From: Hymenobacter sublimis | GTDB lineage: Bacteria; Bacteroidota; Bacteroidia; Cytophagales; Hymenobacteraceae | Direction: 5' to 3' | Assembly (NCBI RefSeq): GCF_023101345.1 | Contig: NZ_CP095848.1 | Span: 1,611,501 to 1,675,500 of the forward strand | DNA length: 64,000 bases | Part shown: piece by piece, positions 24,933-34,430 of the stretch | Position numbering within the stretch: the first letter of the stretch is position 1 | Layout of the letters: each line of letters opens with the position of its first letter | Position numbers and translations under genes: made by a program | Notes under the pieces: generated by a model | The model's input: the letters and a program-made list of their open reading frames with translations, nothing else | The model's database searches: none | What the model was told of the DNA's origin: nothing

Positions 24933-27023
24933 ATGACCAAAACCGTCTTTATTGCCTCGGCCGAGCCCTACAGTGGCAAGTCCTTGCTGGCCTTGGGCCT
25001 GGTGAATCTGCTGCTGGGCCAGGCCCAACGGGTCGGCTACTTCAAGCCCATCATTGCCGGCGACCAGCCCCAGGACCCGCACATTGCTACCGTGCTCAGC
25101 TACTTCAAGCTACCCCTGGCCTACGAGGATACCTTCGCCTACACCCGCCCCGAAGCCTTGCGCCTGCTGGAGGCCGATGCCCAGGGCGAGCTGATTGACA
25201 CCGTCATTCACAAGTACAAGCAGCTGGAGGAGCAGTACGATTTCACGGTGGTAGAAGGCAGCGACTTTGTGGGCCCCGGCACCGCGTTTGAGTTCGATGC
25301 CAACGTTTCCATTGCCAAAAACCTGGGTGTACCCGTGCTCATGGTGGTGTCGGGCGAGGGCAAAACCACGGCTCAGGTAGTCAGCACGGTGCTGACGGTG
25401 CTGCGCAGCTTCGAGGCCCGGGAAGTGCAGGTGCTGGCCGCCGTGGCCAACCGCATTCGGCCCGAACAGGTAGCGGACGTGCGTGAGCTGCTACGCACCC
25501 AGCTGCCGGAGGAAGTGCTGCTGGCCGTCATTCCCGAGGATGTAAACCTGCTACACCCCACCATGCGCGAGATTCAGGAGGGGCTTGGCGGCAAGCTGCT
25601 GCTGGGCGAGGCCGAGCTGGGCAACCAGGTCGATAACTACGTGATAGGGGCCATGCAGCTGCCTAACTTTCTGAACTACCTCAAGGAAAACGTGCTCATC
25701 GTAACCCCCGGCGACCGGGGCGACATCATCATTGGGGCCCTGCAAGCCAACCTCTCAGCCAGCTACCCCCGCGTGGCCGGCATTGTCCTCACGGCCGGCT
25801 CGGAGCCGGAGGAGCCCGTGCGCCGCCTGATTGAAGGCCTGCAAACGGTGGTGCCCATCTTGGCCGTGCCCACCGGCACCTTCGAGACGAGCACCCGGGT
25901 AGGCGCTATCAAGTCGCGCATCTCGCCCGATAATCCGCAGAAAATTCAGCTGGCCATTCAGACGTTTGAGCGGTACGTGGACGTGCGCGCCCTGCAGGAG
26001 CGCCTGGCCCGCTATCAACCCGAGGGCATCACGCCCCACATGTTCCAGTACCGCCTGCTGCAGTGGGCCAAGCGCAAGCGCCAGCACATTGTGCTACCCG
26101 AAGGCAACGACGACCGGATTCTGCGCGCTGCGGCCCAGCTCCTGCACCAGGACATCGTGGACCTAACCATTCTGGGCAACCCCCAGGAGGTAGCGGCGTC
26201 GGCCAAACGGCTGGGCCTAAACATGCCGGTAGGCGAGCACCTGCAGGTGCTAGACCCGGTAAACTCCAGCTACTACCCCGGCTACGTGCAGGCCTTTTAT
26301 GAGCTGCGCCGCAGCAAGGGCGTGAACGAGGACATGGCCCGGGACATGATGCGCGACGTGTCGTACTTCGGGAGTATGATGGTGCACCAGGGCCACGCCG
26401 ACGGCATGGTGTCGGGGACGGTGCACACTACCCAGCACACCATTCGGCCGGCCCTGCAGTTCATCAAAACCAAGCCGGGCGTGTCGGTGGTGTCGTCGGT
26501 GTTTTTCATGTGCCTGCCCGATCGGGTGGCCGTGTTCGGCGACTGCGCCGTAAACCCCAACCCCACGGCCGAGCAGCTCGCCGAAATTGCTATTTCCTCG
26601 GCCGAAAGCAGCCAAGCCTTCGGTATCGAGCCCCGCATTGCCATGCTGTCCTATTCCTCGGGCACGTCGGGGGCGGGGGCTGATGTGGAGAAGGTGCGCC
26701 AGGCCACCGAGCTGGTCCGTCAGCTCCGCCCCGACCTCAAAGTGGACGGCCCCATCCAGTACGACGCCGCCGTGGACCCCATAGTGGGCCGCCAGAAATT
26801 GCCCGACTCGGAAGTAGCCGGCCAGGCCAGCGTGCTCATCTTCCCCGACCTGAACACCGGCAACAACACCTACAAAGCCGTGCAGCGCGAAACCGGGGCT
26901 CTGGCCATCGGGCCCGTGCTACAAGGCCTCAACAAGCCCGTCAACGACCTCAGCCGCGGCTGCACCGTCGATGACGTATACAACACGGTCATCATCACGG
27001 CCATCCAGAGTCAGCAGGGGTAG
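24933..27023 (+). CDS. pta: Phosphate acetyltransferase (long form)
   Basis: A 696-residue Pta interconverting acetyl-CoA and acetyl-phosphate. It has the three-part long architecture: an N-terminal P-loop BioD-like domain (TVFIASAEPYSGKSLLAL), a central DRTGG-type domain, and the C-terminal PTA_PTB catalytic domain with VLPEGNDDRILRAA, HADGMVSGTVHTT and SYSSGTSGAGADVEKV. ATG 24933 (MTKTVFIAS) was chosen over a longer frame from 24765. ackA follows after one intervening gene on the same strand, completing the acetate pathway. Confidence 0.97.
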   Translation: MTKTVFIASAEPYSGKSLLALGLVNLLLGQAQRVGYFKPIIAGDQPQDPHIATVLSYFKLPLAYEDTFAYTRPEALRLLEADAQGELIDTVIHKYKQLEEQYDFTVVEGSDFVGPGTAFEFDANVSIAKNLGVPVLMVVSGEGKTTAQVVSTVLTVLRSFEAREVQVLAAVANRIRPEQVADVRELLRTQLPEEVLLAVIPEDVNLLHPTMREIQEGLGGKLLLGEAELGNQVDNYVIGAMQLPNFLNYLKENVLIVTPGDRGDIIIGALQANLSASYPRVAGIVLTAGSEPEEPVRRLIEGLQTVVPILAVPTGTFETSTRVGAIKSRISPDNPQKIQLAIQTFERYVDVRALQERLARYQPEGITPHMFQYRLLQWAKRKRQHIVLPEGNDDRILRAAAQLLHQDIVDLTILGNPQEVAASAKRLGLNMPVGEHLQVLDPVNSSYYPGYVQAFYELRRSKGVNEDMARDMMRDVSYFGSMMVHQGHADGMVSGTVHTTQHTIRPALQFIKTKPGVSVVSSVFFMCLPDRVAVFGDCAVNPNPTAEQLAEIAISSAESSQAFGIEPRIAMLSYSSGTSGAGADVEKVRQATELVRQLRPDLKVDGPIQYDAAVDPIVGRQKLPDSEVAGQASVLIFPDLNTGNNTYKAVQRETGALAIGPVLQGLNKPVNDLSRGCTVDDVYNTVIITAIQSQQG

Positions 27024-27156
27024 CAAACAGGGTTCCGGGTAGTAGCAGGAGCTAAAATGCGGCGGCCTCGTTTACTTTCCTTGTAGCTTGCAGCCTGGTA
27101 AAACGAGAAAGAAGTACACCATTTTCTAACACAGAAACAGCGCACCACCCCAACCT

Positions 27157-28080
27157 ATGCCTTCAGGACTTTTTGCTTTACTAGATGATATTTCGGCTTT
27201 GGTGAAAGTCAGCGCGGCCAGCCTCGACGATGTGCCGGCGCAGGTCGCCAAAACTACCGGCAAGGTGTCTGGCATCGTGATAGATGACACGGCCGTGACG
27301 CCCAAATACGTGGTGGGCCTGGACCCCTCCCGGGAGCTGTCCATCATCTACCAGATTGCCAAGAAATCCCTCATCAACAAGATTCTGATTTTAAGTCCGG
27401 CGGCCCTGGTGCTGGGCTACTTCGCGCCCTGGGCCATTACCCCAATCCTGATGCTGGGCGGGGCGTATTTGTGCTTTGAGGGTTATGAGAAGGTGCATTC
27501 CATGTTCAGCAAGCACCACGAGGTGCATCCGGAAAGTGAGCAGGTGAAAGCCATTACCCCGGAGGAACTGGAGAAGGAGCGGGTGACGGGCGCCGTGAGA
27601 ACCGACATCATTCTATCGGCCGAGATTATGGCCATTGCTTACAGCCAGGTAACCGGCCAACCGATTGTCAATCAGATTATCGTGATGCTGGCCGTGGCGG
27701 TGTTTATCACCGTGGCCGTGTATGGCTTTGTGGGCCTGATTGTAAAAGCGGACGACATCGGTCTGCACTTGGCCGGGGAGAATTTTGGCCCCGCCACCCA
27801 GAAATTTGGGCGCGGCATCGTCAAGTTTATGCCCAGCTTCCTGCGTATTCTGAGCTACGTAGGTACGGCCGCTATGCTGTGGGTAGGGGCCGAAATTATT
27901 GCCCACGGTGTTCCTTTCACCAGCCACTTGCTCCACGACTTGGAACATGCGTTAGCCAACGTGCCGGCCCTAGCCTGGCTGGCCAAAGTACTGGCCTGTG
28001 GTATCGGCGGCCTTATCCTGGGCTTCCTTATTGATCAGGTGGTAAGGTTAGTGAAGAAAATGCGGCCTAGCAAAGCCTAA
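27157..28080 (+). CDS. DUF808 family (YedI-like) membrane protein
   Basis: A 307-residue integral membrane protein of the DUF808 family. The N-terminus SGLFALLDDISALVKVSAASLDDV is the family hallmark, followed by DDTAVTPKYVVGLDPSRELSIIYQIAKKSL. About five or six hydrophobic segments follow from residue 80 onward. Function is unknown. It is inserted between pta and ackA on the same strand (133 bases after pta, 195 before ackA), so co-transcription is possible but not required. Confidence 0.92.
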   Translation: MPSGLFALLDDISALVKVSAASLDDVPAQVAKTTGKVSGIVIDDTAVTPKYVVGLDPSRELSIIYQIAKKSLINKILILSPAALVLGYFAPWAITPILMLGGAYLCFEGYEKVHSMFSKHHEVHPESEQVKAITPEELEKERVTGAVRTDIILSAEIMAIAYSQVTGQPIVNQIIVMLAVAVFITVAVYGFVGLIVKADDIGLHLAGENFGPATQKFGRGIVKFMPSFLRILSYVGTAAMLWVGAEIIAHGVPFTSHLLHDLEHALANVPALAWLAKVLACGIGGLILGFLIDQVVRLVKKMRPSKA

Positions 28081-28275
28081 AGCATCTGCAGGTAGCGCGC
28101 GAATGCCGGTTATGCTGGTGCCTGCACGCGCAGGGCCGCGGCTCGGCATTGGATAGGCAAGAGTAGGACAACGATTTTATTTCTGCGCCGTCAACCATCC
28201 TACGCTTCTTCCCACACGATGAGCCTGTTACAGGCGTAGTCATGCATGGGCTGACTTTCCGTCTTTCTCTCCGCT

Positions 28276-29475
28276 ATGAACATCTTCGTTGTAAACTCCG
28301 GTAGCTCCTCCATTAAGTATCAGCTTTTCCGGTGGCCGGTTCAGCAACCGGTGTGCAGCGGGCTAGTAGAGCGTATTGGCTACCCCAATGCCACCATTAC
28401 CCACAACGTATTTACCACGCAGACACCCCAGCAAGTCCGCCGCACCCTACACCTGCCCGACCACGAAGCCGGCTTGCGCGAGGTAGTGGCCCTGCTAACC
28501 GATGCAGAGCACGGAGTGTTGCGCGACCCGGCGGAGGTAGAAGTAGTAGGGCACCGCGTGGTGCATGGTGGGGAAAGCTTTGCAGCTACTACGGAGCTCA
28601 ATGAAGAAGTGAAAGCCGAAATCCGCCGCCTGTTTGCCCTAGCCCCCTTGCACAACCCGGCCAATCTGCTGGGCATCGAAGTGGCCGAGCGTATCTTCCC
28701 CCAAGCTCGCCAGATAGCTGTTTTCGACACTGCGTTTCACCAAACCCTGCCGGAGCACGCCTTCCGCTACGCCCTGCCTGAGAAGATCTACACCGAGGAG
28801 CGGGTGCGGGTATACGGCTTCCACGGCACCAGCCACCAGTACGTGGCGGCCCAGGCCGCTACGTACTTGGGCCAGCCCGATGCCAAACTCATTACCCTGC
28901 ACCTAGGCAACGGCTGTAGTGCCGCCGCCGTGCACGCGGGCCGCTGCCTCGATACCAGCATGGGCTTCGGACCCCTGACCGGGCTGGTAATGGGCACCCG
29001 CACCGGCGACCTGGACCCCTCGGTGGTTTTGCACCTGATGGGCCAGCTGGGCTACTCGGCCGAGCAAATCAGCACCCTGCTGAACAAGGAAAGCGGCATG
29101 CTGGGCCTCACGGGCCTCAGTGACATGCGCGACATCACCAAAGCCCTGGACCAAGGCGCCGCCCGCGCTACCCTGGCCTACGACCTCTACACCTACCGCA
29201 TCCGCAAATATATTGGAGCCTACGCGGCGGTGCTGGGCGGGCTGGATGCGGTGGTATTTACGGCCGGAGTGGGCGAAAACGACGCGCTGGTGCGTTGCAA
29301 AGCCTGCGAGGGGCTGGAGTTTCTGGGCATTGAGCTGAACGAGCAGGAAAACCAGCAGCGCCGCTCCGGCATCCGGGAAATAAGCCAGCCGGGTGCCCGC
29401 GTAAAGGTGCTAGTGGTGCCCACCAACGAGGAGCTAGAAATTGCCAGTCAGTGCGCTACGCTGCTGGCCGAGTAG
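28276..29475 (+). CDS. ackA: Acetate kinase
   Basis: A 399-residue AckA making ATP and acetate from acetyl-phosphate and ADP. The ASKHA-fold signatures are visible: MNIFVVNSGSSSIKYQLF at the start, VFDTAFHQTLPEHAFRYALP, YGFHGTSHQYV, LHLGNGCSAAAVHAGRCLDTSMGF, and FTAGVGEN near the end. Length is standard. It ends 5 bases before the convergent small exported protein gene, with no obvious terminator between them. Confidence 0.98.
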   Translation: MNIFVVNSGSSSIKYQLFRWPVQQPVCSGLVERIGYPNATITHNVFTTQTPQQVRRTLHLPDHEAGLREVVALLTDAEHGVLRDPAEVEVVGHRVVHGGESFAATTELNEEVKAEIRRLFALAPLHNPANLLGIEVAERIFPQARQIAVFDTAFHQTLPEHAFRYALPEKIYTEERVRVYGFHGTSHQYVAAQAATYLGQPDAKLITLHLGNGCSAAAVHAGRCLDTSMGFGPLTGLVMGTRTGDLDPSVVLHLMGQLGYSAEQISTLLNKESGMLGLTGLSDMRDITKALDQGAARATLAYDLYTYRIRKYIGAYAAVLGGLDAVVFTAGVGENDALVRCKACEGLEFLGIELNEQENQQRRSGIREISQPGARVKVLVVPTNEELEIASQCATLLAE

Positions 29476-29479
29476 GAGC

Positions 29480-29962
29480 TTATTTTCCGCTCTTGGCCTG
29501 CTTCATTTGGGCCGTAAGGGGTAGGCTGGCCATGGCCAGGATGGCGTTGTCCTCGCTCCAGGAGGCGCAGGAGAGGGCCACCTGCCGGCCCTGCCACTTG
29601 CAGCTAAAGCCTTCCACACGGCCCGGCCCGTACACCTTCTGAAACGCGGGCAGTACGCGTGGGGCATGGTCGGCCCCTTTCACAATGATGGTAACGGCGG
29701 CAAATTGTCCGCGGAAAAACTTGTAGTGAATGCGGGTGGCCGAAAATGAACCCAACCGCAAATCCTCGTCGGTGCGCTCATAAATCTTTTCGTCGCCGCC
29801 GTCCCGGACGAGTCGCAGGTGCAGGGCCTCCGTTAGGGGAGCCCCAAAGTGCAGGCCCCGAAAGCCGTTGCTCTCATCTAGGCGCTGCACCGAGCCAGCT
29901 TGCTGAGCGGGTAGAGAAAAAGGGAGGAGGGCCAGCAGGGCTAGGCCGCCGAAACGTTTCAT
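29480..29962 (-). CDS. Hypothetical exported protein, 160 residues
   Basis: I do not recognise a family. ATG 29962 starts a signal peptide (MKRFGGLALLALLPFSLPAQQ), and the frame upstream to 30007 is not needed. The mature part has a GFRGLHFGAPLTEAL segment, which is common at the start of small periplasmic proteins of Bacteroidota, then a beta-rich stretch and two cysteines (SCKW, LSCASW) that may pair. It converges on ackA with 4 bases between stops. Confidence 0.75.
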   Translation of the reverse strand: MKRFGGLALLALLPFSLPAQQAGSVQRLDESNGFRGLHFGAPLTEALHLRLVRDGGDEKIYERTDEDLRLGSFSATRIHYKFFRGQFAAVTIIVKGADHAPRVLPAFQKVYGPGRVEGFSCKWQGRQVALSCASWSEDNAILAMASLPLTAQMKQAKSGK

Positions 29963-30080
29963 AAAAAGCAGCGGAAGAAAGAAGGGTAGGCCAGCTTGTC
30001 GAGTCACACGACTAAATGCCGCTAAGCAAACGTCAAGCCAGCCGAAATAGTACCATCCTCAACCTCAGGGCATATAGTTA

Positions 30081-30871
30081 GGAAGTGTTAACAGTGATTA
30101 CCTTGCAGTATGGAGCAGATGTTGACGGATGCGCAGTGGAGGCGGCTGGCGCCGCTGTTGCCGGGCCGTGCGGGCACGAGCGGAGGCCGGGGACGCGACA
30201 ACCGACAGTTTGTGGAGGCTGTGTTGTGGTTGGCCCGCAACGGCGCGCGCTGGCGGGCCTTGCCGGCCGCGCGCGGCAACTGGCACACGACGTACACACG
30301 TTTCCAGCGTTGGGCCCGTTCGGGCGTGTGGCAACGCGTGTTCGAAGCGGTGCAGGACGAGGCCGCGCTGCACACGCTGTTGGTCGACTCGACGACGGTG
30401 CGGGCGCACCAGCATGCGTCGGGGGCGCGCAAAAAAACGGACCACAAGCCCTCGGGCGCAGTCGCGGCGGGCTCACTACCAAGATGCATGTAGCGGCTGA
30501 TGCGCGCGGCCGCTTGCGGCGGTGCCGGCTCACGGCCGGCCAGCGCCACGACGCCCCGCAGGCGTTGCCGTTGCTCGCGGGCCTCACCCCGGACTGGCTC
30601 ATCGCCGACCGCGGGTACGATTCCGACCCGCTCGTGGCCGAACTTGCCCGCCGCGGCACGCAAGCCGTCATCCCGCCCCGGCGCAAGCGCCGCCACCCGC
30701 GCCCCTACGACGCGGTGCGCTACGCCCAGCGCCACCCTGTCGAACAACTGTTCAGCCGCCTCAAGCAGTTTCGCCGGCTGGCCACTCGGTATGAAAAGCT
30801 GGATGCGCATTTTCTGGCGTTCATTTACTTGGCCGCAACCGTACTCTGGTTGCGTGACTGTTAACACTTCC
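30081..30871 (+). mobile_element. IS5-family insertion sequence (IS427-like), 791 bp, apparently intact
   Basis: Terminal inverted repeats of at least 15 bp are perfect: GGAAGTGTTAACAGT at 30081-30095 and its complement at 30857-30871. The dinucleotide TA flanks both ends (30079-30080 and 30872-30873), consistent with a 2-bp target duplication. One transposase is encoded across two overlapping frames. Only one copy is present in the window. Confidence 0.93.
30110..30864 (+). CDS. IS5-family DDE transposase made by -1 frameshift
   Basis: The first frame (30110-30493) encodes the N-terminal domain MLTDAQWRRLAPLLPG to GARKK. The second frame, one base back, encodes NGPQALGRSRGGLTTKMH to the stop at 30864. 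The switch fits an A7 run at 30431-30437, where Lys-tRNA can slip back one base, and the joined sequence matches IS427-type transposases across the junction. The DDE residues appear to be the Asp in LLVDSTTV, the Asp in LIADRGYDSD and the Glu in HPVEQLFSRLK. The stop codon lies inside the right inverted repeat. No inactivating mutation is seen. Confidence 0.92.
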
Positions 30872-30890
30872 TAGTATATTAAGAACAGGA

Positions 30891-30932
30891 ACGTCATGCA
30901 GAGGCGGAGGCGAAGCATCTCGCGTGCTCATG
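30891..30932. repeat. Solitary half-repeat (GTCATGC...GAAGCATCTCG type)
   Basis: The stretch around AACGTCATGCAGAGGCGGAGGCGAAGCATCTCG resembles a repeat half that I associate with Hymenobacter intergenic regions. No second arm is found nearby. The remaining sequence from 30875 to 31096 holds no gene that I can see. Confidence 0.35.
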
Positions 30933-31096
30933 TCTGATACTGCTACTGTGCCAGCTCAGCGAGACGGGGACGAGAAAACATAGAGATAGAAACTAGCCCT
31001 AGCTCTAATCCGCCGCTTGATGGTAGGTAGCACCCCCCTAATCAGCACCCAGGCTGCCTCTGGATTATACGATTACCCCGCCTAGCCAACTCTTGG

Positions 31097-32290
31097 CTAC
31101 CCGCGCAAAAAGTCGGGGTAGACCTGCAGGCACACGGGAGCCGCCAGGTCCACGCTGACGCCGGTGGGCGTAAGGCGGCCGGTGCGGGCATCGGCAAAGT
31201 AAGTAACTACCGTGTTCGACTGCTGATGGGCAACTAGCACCACCCGGCCGGTAGGGTCGAGGGCAAAGCTGCGGGGTGTTTTGCCGGGTAGCATCACGTG
31301 CTCCACCAAACTCAGGCGGCCGCTGCTGGGGTCGATGGCGTACACCACTAGGCTGTTGTGGCCGCGGTTGGAGCCGTAAAGAAACTTGCCGTTGGGCGAC
31401 ACATGCACATCGGCGCAGGCATTCCACTCCGTAAAGCCAGCGGGCAGCGTGGGTATGGTCTGGATTTCGCGGAAGCTGCCCCGGCTGGCGTCGTAGGCCA
31501 GAGCCGTCATGGTGGAGTCCAGCTCATTGATGAGGTAGGCCAAGGGCTTGCTGGGGTGGAAAGTAAGAATGCGGGGCCCGGCGCCGGGCTTGGCCTGGTG
31601 GGCCGGGGTAGGCAGGCGCTGCAACTGGCCGTTGGCCGCCAGGGTGTAGCCGTACACGGTATCATTGCCCAGATCTACCGCGAAAAAGTACTTGCCAGCT
31701 GGGTCGGGGAGCATGCAGTGGCCGCGCGGATTTGCCTGGTTCTTGTGGGGGCCGTGGCCCGTGTGCTGGTCCACCGAAGAAGCCGGCTGCAGCTTGCCGC
31801 CTTCCCCGAGGGGTAGGGCCGCCACCGTGCCGTTGCCGTAATTCGCCACCAATGCGTGCCGCCCTTGCTTGTCCAGGCTGATGTAGCAGGGAATAGTGCC
31901 GCCCGAAGCCTGCTGGTTTAGCAGCGTCAGCCCGCCGCGCTGCTGGTCGATGGCAAAGGCACTGACGCCGCCGTTGGGCGTGCCCTCGTAATTGTCCACC
32001 TCATTCACGGCATAAAGGGTGCGGTGCTTGGCGTCCACAGTCAGGAAGGAGGGGCTGGCCCCGCCCCGGGCTCCCGTTACCCGCGTCAAGGCCCCGGTGG
32101 CCGGCTCCAACCGATAGAGCCAGATGTTGTCTTGGTCAGCCGGGCCGTACGTGCCCACGTACACGAGGTAGCTATTGGCAGCCGCAGCACCCGTGCCGGC
32201 GCGGGCGCAGGCCGTAAGCAGGGCGCTGCCAGCCAGCCCAAACCCAAGGGTGTGCAGAAAGCGGCGGCGGCTGTTGGTAGATTTTTTCAT
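31097..32290 (-). CDS. Lactonase-family seven-bladed beta-propeller protein (Tat-exported lipoprotein)
   Basis: A 397-residue protein of the Pgl/YbhE-like lactonase family (6-phosphogluconolactonase type, or carboxy-cis,cis-muconate cyclase-like). The N-terminus has a twin-arginine motif (SRRRFLH) and a lipobox (LLTAC), so it is probably exported folded and lipid-anchored. The propeller repeats include SYLVYVGTYG, FLTVDAKHRTLYAVNEV, GHCMLPDPAGKYFFAVDLGND, ADVHVSPNGKFLYGSNRGHNS and FALDPTGRVVLVAHQ. ATG 32290 precedes the Tat signal; a frame extension to 32311 is unnecessary. An exported location argues against a pentose-phosphate role. Diverges from the DUF885 gene. Confidence 0.92.
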   Translation of the reverse strand: MKKSTNSRRRFLHTLGFGLAGSALLTACARAGTGAAAANSYLVYVGTYGPADQDNIWLYRLEPATGALTRVTGARGGASPSFLTVDAKHRTLYAVNEVDNYEGTPNGGVSAFAIDQQRGGLTLLNQQASGGTIPCYISLDKQGRHALVANYGNGTVAALPLGEGGKLQPASSVDQHTGHGPHKNQANPRGHCMLPDPAGKYFFAVDLGNDTVYGYTLAANGQLQRLPTPAHQAKPGAGPRILTFHPSKPLAYLINELDSTMTALAYDASRGSFREIQTIPTLPAGFTEWNACADVHVSPNGKFLYGSNRGHNSLVVYAIDPSSGRLSLVEHVMLPGKTPRSFALDPTGRVVLVAHQQSNTVVTYFADARTGRLTPTGVSVDLAAPVCLQVYPDFLRG

Positions 32291-32517
32291 GGGAAGGAGA
32301 GTGAGGCGCAAATGGGAGAGGAAATATACGCGCCAGCGGGGTGCCTACCCAGAAATAGGTTTGCTGGCAAGAAGCAAGTGTCGTTGCAGGGTAGTGCTGG
32401 GGCGGACAAAAAGGGGCAACGGCCTTGGGCACCGCTTCCCGCAGCGCAACGCCAGCTGCGGTTCCCGCGTCCTTGTGCGCTACCTTGGCACTTGAACTAC
32501 CTCCTCTCTTTTAATTT

Positions 32518-34299
32518 ATGACGCACCCTTACGCTTCCCGGCTGGTGCTGGCGGCGGCCGTGGCGGGCCTAACGGCCTTCAGCGCCTGCAATTCCAACAC
32601 CAAGCCCACCTCCGGCACGCCCGAAACCGTGGATGCCGACTTCGACCGGTACAAACAGCGCTTTATTGACTCCCTGTGGTACTACAACCCCGAGTGGGCC
32701 TCCGGCGCCGGCTACCACCGCTACGACTCACTACTGGTAATTCCCTCGGCGGGCCGCCGCCAGACGGAAGCCGCCGCCCTGGCCCGCCGGCGCAAGGAAA
32801 TGGAAATCTTTAAGGTGGAGGATCTGTCAGTGAACAACCAGACCGACTACCGCCTGCTGCAGAACTACCTGGCCTCGGCCCGCTTCTACGCCGATACCCT
32901 GCGCGACTGGCAGTGGAACCCGGCGGGCTACAACCTGGGCTCCTCGGTGGCTGAAATCCTGAACGGGCGCTACCACCCCCTCGACCGCCGCCTGCGCGCC
33001 ATCAGCACCAAAATCAGCCGCGCCGCCGACTACTACGAGGCCGCCAAGCAGAACATCCAAACGCCTACCCGCGAGCATACCAACCTAGCCATTCTGCAAA
33101 CCCAGGGCGGGCTGGCCGTATTCGGGCCGGCCCTGCAAGATTCGGTGGCAAAGTCGGGGCTTTCGGCCCAGGAGAAAAAGGACTTACAGGGGCGCATTGC
33201 TACCACCCGCCTCGTGATGGAAGGCTACGTGCGCTTCCTGCAGCAGGAGGTGCTGCCGGCCGGCAAGTTCCGCTCTTTCCGCATCGGTAAGCCCCTGTTT
33301 GACCGCAAGTTTGCGCTGGATATTCAGTCCACGTATTCCGCCGACCAGGTGTACCGGAAGGCCCAGCAGCACCGCCAGGAACTCCTCCACGACATGGGCC
33401 GCCGGGCTACCCGTCTCTGGCCCAAGTACTTCCCCGGCCAAACTATGCCTACTGATTCGGTGGCTCTGATTAAGCAAGTCATCAGCAAGCTGTCGGAAAA
33501 GCACGCTACCCCCGCCGGTTTTGTGCAAGCCGTGAAAGACCAGATGCCTACCCTGGTGAAGTGGGTCGATGACCATAAGCTGCTGACCCAGGACCCCACC
33601 AAGCCCCTAGTGGTGCGCGAAACGCCCCTGTACATGCGCGGCAGCGGGGCGGGCGCCAGCATTTCGGCCCCCGGCCCCTACGATAAGGCCGCTAACACCT
33701 ACTACAACGTGGAACCCCTCGACGGGCAGTCTGCGGCCCAGGCCGAAAGCTACCTGCGCGAGTACAATCAGTACACTCTCCAGATTCTGAACATCCACGA
33801 GGCTATTCCGGGTCACTACACCCAGTTGGTGTACGCCAACCGCTCGCCCTCGCTGGTAAAATCCATCTTCGGCAACGGGGCCATGATTGAGGGCTGGGCC
33901 GTGTACACCGAACGCATGATGCTGGAAAGCGGCTACGGTGGCAACACCGACGAAATTTGGCTGATGTGGGACAAGTGGAACATGCGCGTGACCCTGAACG
34001 CCATCCTCGACCACGAGGTACAGGCGGGCAGCATCACCGAGGCCCAAGCCGTGGCCCTGCTCCAGCGCGACGGATTTCAGGAGGAGGCCGAGGCCCGCAA
34101 TAAGTGGCGCCGCGCTACCCTCAGCCAGGTGCAGCTAAGCAGCTACTTCACCGGCTCCACTGAAATCTATGATTTGCGCCAGGAGCTGAAAAAGCAGCAG
34201 GGCAAGAGCTTCGACCTAAAAGCCTTTCACGAGCAGTTCCTGAGCTACGGCAGCGCCCCCGTCAAGTACATCCGCCAGATGATGCTGGGCCACAACTAA
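32518..34299 (+). CDS. DUF885 family lipoprotein, putative metallopeptidase-like
   Basis: A 593-residue exported lipoprotein: the signal ends at TAFSAC (Cys near residue 24). It matches the DUF885 family, with FDRYKQRFIDSLWYYNPEWAS near the start and the conserved NIHEAIPGHYTQLVY segment, where H427, E428 and H432 suggest a zinc site like that of M32-type peptidases. Other family stretches are EGWAVYTERMMLESGYG and LNAILDHEVQAGSITEAQAVALL. Peptidase activity is inferred. Same strand as the thioredoxin-like gene, 131 bases before it. Confidence 0.9.
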   Translation: MTHPYASRLVLAAAVAGLTAFSACNSNTKPTSGTPETVDADFDRYKQRFIDSLWYYNPEWASGAGYHRYDSLLVIPSAGRRQTEAAALARRRKEMEIFKVEDLSVNNQTDYRLLQNYLASARFYADTLRDWQWNPAGYNLGSSVAEILNGRYHPLDRRLRAISTKISRAADYYEAAKQNIQTPTREHTNLAILQTQGGLAVFGPALQDSVAKSGLSAQEKKDLQGRIATTRLVMEGYVRFLQQEVLPAGKFRSFRIGKPLFDRKFALDIQSTYSADQVYRKAQQHRQELLHDMGRRATRLWPKYFPGQTMPTDSVALIKQVISKLSEKHATPAGFVQAVKDQMPTLVKWVDDHKLLTQDPTKPLVVRETPLYMRGSGAGASISAPGPYDKAANTYYNVEPLDGQSAAQAESYLREYNQYTLQILNIHEAIPGHYTQLVYANRSPSLVKSIFGNGAMIEGWAVYTERMMLESGYGGNTDEIWLMWDKWNMRVTLNAILDHEVQAGSITEAQAVALLQRDGFQEEAEARNKWRRATLSQVQLSSYFTGSTEIYDLRQELKKQQGKSFDLKAFHEQFLSYGSAPVKYIRQMMLGHN

Positions 34300-34430
34300 G
34301 CCACCAGGTTTCCCGTTTTAAGACACGAAATCCGCTTTGGGAAGGAATTTTCCGGGGCGGATTTTTTGTCTGCCGGGAAGAGTAGGGTGATGTAAGCGCC
34401 CGAACCACCGGCTCACGTAGAATGCACCGT

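Noticed and set aside
28081..28275. Riboswitch or leader element before ackA
   Set aside because: Some short complementary words occur, but no known riboswitch core motif could be matched.
30110..30864. Transposase as a broken pseudogene
   Set aside because: The frame change coincides with an A7 run, and a -1 slip restores a full conserved protein, as in other IS5-family elements, so I treat it as programmed.
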